From the NCBI GenBank assembly GCA_033297205.1, contig MU859080.1, positions 9,765 through 73,764 of the forward strand: a stretch of 64,000 bases of DNA, written 5' to 3'. The stretch is from Pseudoneurospora amorphoporcata. Lineage: Eukaryota > Ascomycota > Sordariomycetes > Sordariales > Sordariaceae. The notes under the pieces are model-generated. The model saw nothing but the letters and a program-made list of their open reading frames with translations. It did not search any database and had not been told where the DNA came from. Positions within the stretch are counted from its first letter, which is position 1. Every line of letters starts with the position of its first letter. Made by a program: the position numbers and the translations under genes. Below are positions 57,801 through 64,000 of the stretch, piece by piece.

Positions 57801-57997
57801 CTGGGTCCTGCCCAGACTAGATCCTCAAGCGAAGGCGCGAGTTTCGTCACGTTGAACGCATAGCCCAGGTGCTGGGCAGTCCAGAGTGTGAAGTTGTGCC
57901 ATGCGCTGGCATTGTTAAGCAGCGGGACGGCTACTGCTGTCGGAGCCAAGGGTGCAGCCGCCGTTGCAGCATCCGGCTGGAAAACACTATCGTCCAT
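54899..57997 (-). CDS. Multi-pass membrane RING protein, Asi1/Asi3-like (1,032 aa)
   Basis: An intronless frame of 1,032 codons. The N-terminal half is membrane-rich: segments such as WALACIVMAVVFN, LALRLPVILLLAWQIE and FVPHVLIICGIFICSLIYAL are separated by loops. The C-terminus is a RING-type domain at about residues 980-1030, with CVVCQCAPRTIIVWPCRC, LCDECRVSL and KCVCCRREV. The fourth ligand position is Cys (PCRC) rather than the His of PCGH in MUL1/IAP RINGs. In yeast, Asi1 and Asi3 form an inner-nuclear-membrane ubiquitin ligase for protein quality control and SPS-sensor repression. Architecture (several membrane spans then C-terminal RING) fits that family. The middle 350 residues are disordered and Ser/Asp-rich. 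The specific orthologue cannot be fixed by sequence alone. Confidence 0.88.
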   Translation of the reverse strand: MDDSVFQPDAATAAAPLAPTAVAVPLLNNASAWHNFTLWTAQHLGYAFNVTKLAPSLEDLVWAGPRMVKKLGKLGGSYIFYPDAIDGFGQPAIPDSTDPAAFFVTTAPDSTTAAEAARAILESASSSAAATATGQESAAFASRFTMEGARGLGSVFSYATSKWALACIVMAVVFNRTHIFAATRRRLTLRWTVRLALRLPVILLLAWQIERVLESIQCQTSPQFADLRWGNSSKSSDLMFSEKNNFLHGLSSTLLFGATDKQSCQAIRMVPWDNNSNEQPELVGSLSRLWPLFMTFCVSQFIEVLSATVQGRPVAAETGMTLFEHSLAFAEADAAISNQLGWSLFTSKGNSSQALAGSAVAVTRSMILRRVNTSPEVLLVAFLSAMSHLTSQILGVFNLQSKFRLINTGFWGICFMGSIVWGAVTFSIEDSSAQALLRFPTVCIIGFVPHVLIICGIFICSLIYALTMALSAFAAPESPLETGQQRPTLRDRLARAHANMQANGSLSDIRIRWDMDFYTALLRAGFGAITMASEAVYLNEDHRVNVKRYTWLEDERFREIEELRMQWLGGGVSGSRFDSVGVIGLVPVKEDQANATSGYARERAAQKIPRNSVSARRLRDGVGATERSGRWLLAIEYVMHISRLIITTWMLLVIKLLSYFGIRNPPRWLRALALQPPKPETTTNSRRSGRRGDRGATAIWVDASDPNSFPVPRSERVDVEAEFRRRLQQQPLGSDQPDASEADIDSKLYSWFLNGGWWGSTDTSGDYIPPNGGTDLDDPDFDTTSIISTTETTSLSDLDGWESDSDNHLQDGQRTPTQSSPYPNNSNHSPLQQSWAFSRESTPSSHSQVADLPLAASDLARLLNPQSPEERDEAITLAAHLSFEEGIMTRSRFRQHQARQRVKVLLSGAQHRRLYGFNGKTSGSGMQMMTPEEEARRLEQILLSRRAAKAPIPEEGSAAAGATGDWASGADGLGSEGPQCVVCQCAPRTIIVWPCRCLSLCDECRVSLAMNNFDKCVCCRREVISFSRIYVP

Positions 57998-58781
57998 ATC
58001 GGGATCCTATGGGTTGGAAAGCGAAGCTATCACCGGTGAGGTTCGGGTTCGTAACCAAAGTCCAAGTCCTCTGAGAGCTGAGTCGCGATCGCCGGCTGAG
58101 TCGGCAACTGGCTAACCGCCTATCTTCACTTGTGTCTCTCTTCCTTGTTGCGTGAGTCCTTCTTGTCTCTCATCTGGTGGTTTCGCTCAGGAAAAATGTC
58201 CAGCATCTTCGCATGACAGAAAGGGGCGGCAAACCGAGACGGGTGTTACTCGTAGGTGTGGTGAGCCGTTGGGTTCCAAATTTGTTTGATAAGGAGATTG
58301 GCCGGGAACCAAACAAGATGTTTAGGTAGTGGTAGAGAGGACCGCTGTTGCCGCGGGACGAGACACACTGCGACAGCGGGCACACCTGCAGAACGGAAAG
58401 AACGAACTGACCGCCCGACACGGCCTCCCACTGGATTGCAGTGAAGCGGGATGAGGTAACTGGTGGGGCTCCACGCCGGACGGAACTGTTAGAGGTAGTG
58501 TCGCGTCGCGCAGCTGAGCCCAGGTGGCGCCTCCTGAACGCTTTGTTGAGTCCCTTGCTGGACTCGTTTTTAGCCCTCCACCAGAAAAAGCGTCTCCACT
58601 AACAACTTACACTTGGACATTGCACTGTCCGAGATTGCTCGGTGATAACCGACGACAACACCTACTATCCTAGGTACCCTTGCGCAACAGCATCCATATT
58701 GCGATCCTCACGACACGCGAGCGGATAGATCCTTCGTACTACTCAGATCGCTATTTTTAAGACGTCGAAACCGAACCAACA
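57998..58781. promoter_or_regulatory. Divergent promoter between the RING protein and U2B''-like genes
   Basis: 780 bases between opposite start codons. The sequence has a CCTAGGTACC motif at about 58670. No other distinct element is recognised. Confidence 0.55.
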
Positions 58782-59745
58782 ATGGCTTCAGCAGGACAGG
58801 CCCCCATCGCTACGTATGTGTCATTGCACTCCGACACATACAAAGCACAATGGCTGGTGTCGGGTGTTTTTCCTCTCTAGTCTACACCCTAGTCAAGAGG
58901 TAGTAATCCCAGGAGACGATCAAAGTGCTAACCAGAAAATACCATTGTTCGCGTTTCGTGTAGAGTCTATGTACGCAATCTCGAGGAGCGCGTCAAGCCA
59001 GAGCCGCTCAAGGAGGCCCTGCGCACCATCTTCGCCGAATACGGAAATGTGATTGATATCGTCGCCAAGACCAACCTCAAGGCCAAGGGCCAGGCCTTTG
59101 TGGTCTTTGACAAACCCGAGTCGGCTCAGGCTGCCATCGAAGAACTCCAGGGCTTCGAGCTGTTTGAGAAGCCCATGGTCGTGGCCCTAGCGAAGACGAG
59201 GAGCGACGCTACCGTTATTCAGACTGGCAACGAGGAGGAGTTTGACCAGCACAAGCGTAGGCGCATTGCTGAGAAGGGTATGTTTCTTCATCCCTCCCCC
59301 ATCTGGACCTGTGGACAGGGCTATGGCCTAACAATAAACCATTACAGACAAAAAGAGAGCCCTCGAAGTCGCCGAACTGCAAAATCGCCTCAAGCGCCCT
59401 CTCCAGGGTGCCGCCCCCGATGTGCGTCCCGCCAAGAACCAGCGCGGCGCCGGCCTCAAGGCTACTGGCCAGGGACCTGCTGCTGTTGTTCCGGACGAAT
59501 ACCTGCCTCCCAACCGTATTCTCTTCGTCCAGAACCTACCCGACGACTTCGGCAAGGACGACCTCACTGCCATCTTCTCCCGCTTCGAGGGCTTCCGCGA
59601 AGTCCGTACTGTGCCTGGTCGCAGCGGTATTGCTTTCGTCGAGTACGACGCCGAGGCCGGTGCTATCACCGCCAAGGAGAACACGGCCGGCATGGCTCTA
59701 AAGAACGGCGAGAAGCTTATGAAGGTTACCTACCAGAGACAGTAG
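58782..59745 (+). CDS. msl1: U1A/U2B''-type spliceosomal RRM protein
   Basis: Three exons (58782-58813, 58964-59277, 59348-59745) give 247 residues. The protein binds snRNA stem-loop IV (U2) or II (U1) during snRNP assembly. Two RRMs are clear: RRM1 at about residues 11-90 with TVYVRNLEERV (RNP2) and KGQAFVVFDKPE (RNP1), and RRM2 at about 170-245 with ILFVQNLPDDFG and SGIAFVEYDAEAG. The linker is basic and Gln/Ala-rich. Fungi commonly have a single protein of this U1A/U2B'' family; with YVRNLEERVKPEPLKEAL and VDIVAKTNLKAKGQAF order it looks U2B''-like (S. pombe Usp102/Msl1). Both introns keep frame and the first contains GTGCTAACC, a good branch site. Length is typical. Confidence 0.93.
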
Positions 59746-60077
59746 AGCATGCCTGGAAGCATGTCCGTGGATGTCAAAAATGGGGTATTTTTCAAGAGAA
59801 GGAAGTAAAGGTTGTGTGATACAGGTCTTGTGCACAGTATAGGTGAGTGGGATAACCGGTTTCCGTTCATAATGGGCACCACTTGAGCAGTTCGCGAATC
59901 GCCTTCCTCTAGATACCCAATGCTACAACAACTGAACAATAAAAACAAGACAAACTCCTTGATTGCGCCCATGCCCTTTGCTTTGGTAATTTCATGCCAA
60001 CAAAACATTCTTCATCATCGATAGTCCGTCCAGCCATCCACCAGGCATTCTCAATACGTTAACAAGTTGACATCAAA
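59746..60077. other. Convergent 3' region of the U2B''-like and VMA8 genes
   Basis: 330 bases of flank between convergent stops; nothing further seen. Confidence 0.6.
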
Positions 60078-61280
60078 CTAGAAGATGATGTCTTCGTCCT
60101 CCTCGGCGGCCAAGATATCGGCAGGGGTATCATCTGGCAGGTCGGTCGCTTCTGATGCTGCGGGTGCTTCAGTTGCTTGCTCGCCTTCAACATTCTCGCC
60201 CTCCGCAATGGCCAACAGCCGCTGCTGCTCTGCCTTCTTTGCTTTCATCTGAGCGTCGGTTTCCGCATTGTCTCGTTGCTTCTTGGCAGCAACCTTCTTG
60301 AGTCTGTAGAACTCCTCTCTGTCAAGCTCGTCGAGTTCCGAGTTGATATCTATCATAATTGTCAGTGGTTTGCCCTTATTTGATGACATTGGGCAATATA
60401 ACATTCACTTACACTTGATGGTATTCTCAGTCCGAGGAATAATAACGTGCTCACTAGAAGCCTTGTTAGTATCCCCATTCCACCTCTCGGGGAAGACAGC
60501 GCAGGTTCGCCTTCCACTTACATCGCATTGACTCTCCGGTTAACAACCTTGATAACCTCATCAAGGATAACGAACGCCGTCTGCAGACTAGCCAGCTCGA
60601 CAAGCGCCTCCACCGCTCTGGCGTACGTCTCGCGGCACCGCTGCACCTGCTGACCACCTTTACCCAAACCCGTCATGGCGAAGTCGTTGTTGCCCTCGGT
60701 CTGGTAGGCTTCGAAGGCCGGGAGAAGCACACCCGAGACGTTCTCCTGCTTGGCGCGGATGCGGAACCGTGCCGACTTGGCCGACTCTTGGATCTGGTAC
60801 CCGATGTTGCCGCCGACGGCGTAGGTGACTTCGGCGAGCGAGAGCGAGGCGATCTGCATGACGCGGCCCATCTTGCGCTTGGCTTCGTCGATTCGGCGGG
60901 TGATTTCTGTGAGAGGAGACAGCGTGTTAGGGTGTACAAGTTCGAATAACGTTGAAGTTGTCGCGAGTAATTATGTACCTCTGAAACGTCTGTTAAGTAA
61001 CATGTGTTAGTGTCAAGCGCTGTGTAAGTGTATAGATAGACATGGACCGGGAGAGGAACAACGGACTTGGTGAGAGCTTCACTCTTTCTCTTGAGCAGGT
61101 TGTGACCCGTCTCAGCGCCCTTGAGCTTGGCTTTCATGATACCCAAGGACTGCCGTGTAGGGAAGACGGCCTCGCGATCCTAATGCCACCACCCATTGTT
61201 AGTCAACGCCATGGGCCAGGTTGTTGTCGATTGCGGGGGACCAGCAGCTAGGATGGGTGTCATACCGCAGCTCCAGACAT
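60078..61280 (-). CDS. vma8: V-type ATPase V1 subunit D (VMA8), with an 11-nt microexon
   Basis: Six exons (61280-61266, 61179-61067, 60989-60979, 60906-60522, 60453-60413, 60349-60078) give 278 residues. VMA8 forms the rotating central stalk of the vacuolar proton pump. Sequence features: AVFPTRQSLGIMKAKLKGA, GHNLLKRKSEALT, FREITRRIDEAKRKMGRVM, QIASLSLAEVTYAVGGNIG, VNAIEHVIIPRTENTIKY and INSELDELDREEFYRLKKVA; the tail is acidic (AEEDEDIIF). The third exon is only 11 bases (ACGTTTCAGAG), yet without it SEALTKRFREITRRI cannot be made, and that string matches subunit D family sequence. Donor of the second intron is GTCCGT, non-consensus. Codon phases were checked at all five junctions. It is divergent from SYF1. 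Confidence 0.94.
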
Positions 61281-62008
61281 GTTTGCGATCCGGCAATGGC
61301 CAAGATATACTCGAGGTGGGGTAGGAGACTAAGGCGACGACAGGTCCAGGGCGACAGGATATGAGGATTCTAGGAGTCGTGATGCTATCGCGACAACGAC
61401 GGATACAGGTTCGATATCGACTTCTTGGAGGAGGGACGGGCCGTGGTTGGTGGAGCTCGATGTTTGGAGCTTGGACGAGGTCGAGACGGGGGTCGTTGTT
61501 GCAGGCGATGGCGTCGTGGATTGGCCGCCCGCCCACTGCAAGTCCGCCCTACGTAACAACTGGATCCAGGCCACCCGGGGATGCGGCTGCCAAGGTCTGG
61601 GAGGTTATCAGCAATTAACCCCACTGAAATTGGCTCTTGGTTAGCGGGAACATCTGCTAAATGATCGCCCGTGTACTGTGTAACTCTGTAAATGCCGGGA
61701 GGCTGGTCTGAGCTTTCGCGAACTTGGCTTGGACAAGGTTGAACTTCGAGACGTGCCGGGCTCCCAAAGAAAAGAATCACGGACAAAACAACAGCGACAA
61801 CAAGCCAGCGAAGACGAGAACCCCGTCGCCGTCCGCCCTTTTCTCCGAATCTTCCCGGTTGCTGAGAGGCTGGCCCAAATCGTGGGAATACGGCAGGAAT
61901 GCCTCTGGGGACCTTTGATCCTTGAACATCGATTTTACTCCTTCCTTCCAGCGACGCCACTCCCGGTCTTCCTTCTGCAGTCCAACGCGGACCCGGCCAC
62001 CCTTCGCC
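61281..62008. other. Divergent region between VMA8 and SYF1, with one unconvincing membrane-type frame
   Basis: 730 bases. On the minus strand a frame from 61960 to 61385 (191 codons) includes a basic stretch and a hydrophobic segment (RLRWLVVAVVLSVILFFG) like a single-pass membrane anchor. A second frame at 61777-62073 overlaps it. There is a possible branch site and acceptor (CGCTAACC...TTTCAG) further down. It would start within about 50 bases of SYF1. I consider this a weak candidate, not a called gene; otherwise it is promoter DNA. Confidence 0.4.
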
Positions 62009-64000
62009 ATGTCTATCCTTTCACGCGCCTCCGACCGTCGCCCAGACCTCTCCTTGGTCGTATGTCTTTTCACCCCCTCCCCCCTTCTTGTCCAAGGCCG
62101 CTGCTATAGGAAGACCAGCTGACGATCCGATTTGTGTACCGGTAGAGCGAGGAGGACTTTCCCTACGAACAAGACATCGTCCGTAACCCCGGCAGCACGA
62201 AGCCATGGCTTGCATATATCGAGTACAAGCTTCAGCACGGGACGGTCCAGGAGCAGGCATATATCATGGAGCGCGCCTGTATGCAGCTTCCTAGGTCTTA
62301 TAAGCTCTGGAAGATGGTGAGTACCCGAACTCTCTCCCCATGGCGCAACGTGCCAACTGACATGGTTATCAGTACCTCCGGTTTAGGACGAAGCACGTTT
62401 CGAAGCTCAATGCCGCCATCTTTGCCTCCGAGTACCAAAAGATTAACAGCCTCTTCGAGAGGGCGCTGATCCTCCTCAACAAGATGCCTAGGATATGGGA
62501 GATGTATCTCAAGTTTCTGATGCAGCAGCCGCTCGTGACGCACACACGACGCACCTTCGATCGGGCCCTCCGCGCTCTCCCCATTACGCAGCACAACCGG
62601 ATATGGGCTCTGTACCGACCCTTCGCCAACTCGGCCGAGGGCGAGACGGCCGTCAAGATCTGGCGGAGATACATGCAGGTTCACCCAGAGGATGCCGAGG
62701 ACTTCATCGAATTGTTGGTCACGGTGGGACTATACACGGAAGCCGTCCACAAGTACATCGAGATCCTCAACAACCCACGATTCACGAGCAAGAACAGCAA
62801 GGGACACTACGAGCTGTGGAGCGAGATGGTAGATTTGCTGGTCGAGCATGCGACGCAGGTGGAGACGGGGCATGAGACGGGAATCGACGTCGAACGGATC
62901 ATTCGCAGTGGTATCGAACGATTTGCCGACCAGAGGGGTAAGCTGTGGTGCGGCTTGGCGACCTACTGGATTCGACGAGGCAGCTTTGAGCGCGCGCGAG
63001 ACGTTTTCGAGGAGGGCATTACGACCGTCATGACCGTTCGAGACTTCACCCTCGTTTTCGATTCGTACACGGAGTTTGAGGAGTCCATCATGAGCGCTTT
63101 GATGGAGATGGCATCGACCCGGGCTGAGAAGGGAGAGGTGGACGAGGTGGCTGATTTCGATTTGGATATCCGAATGATGCGGTTTGAACATCTGATGGAC
63201 CGCCGACCCTTCCTCTTGAACGATGTTCTACTGAGGCAGAACCCCAACAATGTCACGGAGTGGGAGAAGCGTGTGGCTCTGTGGGGCGACAACAAGGAGG
63301 AGGTTGTCAAGACTTACCTTGATGCTATCGAAGCCATCCAACCGAAGAAGGCAGTGGGTGCGCTTCACCAGCTTTGGGCCAACTACGCTAAATTCTACGA
63401 GGCTGGAGGGGATCTTTCAAGTGCCAGAAGAATTATGGAGAAGGCCGTCAAGGTCCCTTACAAGTCCGTGGCAGAGTTAGCAGACTGTTGGATTGAGTGG
63501 GCGGAGATGGAGCTTCGGAACGAGTGTTTCGACGAGGCCATGAGGGTCATGGCAAAGGCGGTACAGGCGCCCAAAAGGTCCACGGTGGACTACTTCGACG
63601 AAACGCTATCACCACAACAACGAGTTCACAAAAGCTGGAAGCTGTGGAGTTTCTACGTCGACCTTGTGGAAAGTGTCAGCTCGCTAGACGAGACCCGCAA
63701 GGTGTACGAGAGGATATTCGAGCTTCGCATCGCCACTCCCCAAACAGTCGTCAACTACGCCAACCTGCTGGAGGAGCACAAGTACTTCGAAGAGTCATTC
63801 AAAATCTACGAGCGCGGTCTCGATCTCTTCAGCTACCCCGTAGCCTTCGAGCTCTGGAATCTGTACCTCACTAAAGCCGTCGACCGCAAGATCAGCATCG
63901 AGCGCCTCCGCGATCTCTTCGAGCAAGCCGTCGAGGACTGCCCGCCCAAGTTCGCCAAGGTGATCTACCTCATGTACGGCAACCTCGAAGAAGAGCGCGG
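62009..64000 (+). CDS. syf1: Pre-mRNA splicing factor SYF1 (partial, 3' end outside window)
   Basis: Three exons so far (62009-62059, 62146-62316, 62373 onward) encode the first 616 residues and the frame is still open at the right edge. SYF1 is a helical-repeat scaffold of the NineTeen/Prp19-associated complex, needed during catalytic activation of the spliceosome. The N-terminus (MSILSRASDRRPDLS, SEEDFPYEQDIVRNPGSTKP) is followed by HAT repeats throughout, for example PRIWEMYLKFLMQQPLVTH, FDRALRALPITQHNRIWALY, LWCGLATYWIRRGSFERARD, ADCWIEWAEMELRNECFDEA and FELWNLYLTKAVD. The full protein in relatives is about 830-900 residues, so roughly a quarter to a third is missing. The ATG chosen gives a typical start; the short first exon is spliced in phase. 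No defect is seen. Confidence 0.95.

Noticed and set aside
1..64000. CRISPR arrays, insertion sequences, operons, rRNA genes, telomere repeats and secondary-metabolite clusters
   Set aside because: No direct-repeat arrays, transposase motifs, TTAGGG arrays, rRNA sequence or polyketide/peptide synthase motifs are seen; the window is eukaryotic nuclear DNA.

Overview
The window is nuclear DNA from a filamentous ascomycete, most likely a sordariomycete (Neurospora/Sordaria/Chaetomium type). The evidence is short spliceosomal introns (about 55-150 nt, GT..AG, often with a CTAAC-like branch site), single monocistronic genes on both strands, CT-rich leaders, fungal-specific domain proteins and an interspersed Pol III tRNA gene. 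There are no operons, CRISPR arrays, insertion sequences or recognisable transposons. All gene models were built by hand from reading frames, splice signals and family motifs; reading-frame phase was checked across every intron quoted.

Layout. 1-8924 is gene-poor. It holds homopolymer runs, a possible 40-residue cysteine-rich peptide gene (847-969, -), a stretch at about 6606-7298 that looks like a broken or unrecognised coiled-coil/membrane protein gene, and an unexplained open frame at 8067-8343. 8925-16755 has a small conserved-looking protein, a fumarylacetoacetase-fold hydrolase and a GPI inositol-deacylase. 16756-19923 has no gene but contains a 10-N assembly gap flanked by two diverged copies of the same 88-nt segment. 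19924-31122 has a TPR/DUF4470 protein, the MutL homologue PMS1, tRNA-Val(AAC) and the CCA-adding enzyme. 31123-39227 carries a GBF1/Gea-type Arf exchange factor and the Golgi mannosyltransferase MNN9. 39228-50461 has the exosome subunit MTR3, the Golgi apyrase YND1, an OPI10/Hikeshi protein and a DUF4743-type Nudix protein. 50763-64000 is dense: RPB8, ELP4, SEN34, an Asi-like membrane RING protein, a U1A/U2B''-type RRM protein, V-ATPase subunit D (VMA8) and the 5' part of the splicing factor SYF1, which runs off the right edge.

Two themes recur. One is the secretory pathway and glycosylation: GPI deacylase (ER), GBF1 and MNN9 (cis-Golgi), YND1 (removes the GDP by-product of mannosylation) and VMA8 (organelle acidification). 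The other is RNA maturation: CCA1, SEN34, ELP4 and MTR3, the U2B'' and SYF1 spliceosome proteins, and a tRNA gene. I see no genetic linkage logic beyond ordinary gene order, so both are neighbourhood observations.

I did not find a clear new biological system. The most checkable items are an 11-nt microexon in VMA8, a possible 6-nt microexon in the Nudix gene, a 66-nt stop-free intron plus two nested start codons in CCA1, an A at T-loop position 54 in the tRNA-Val gene, the duplicated edges of the assembly gap, the cysteine-rich micropeptide, and the candidate decayed gene near 6.6-7.3 kb.
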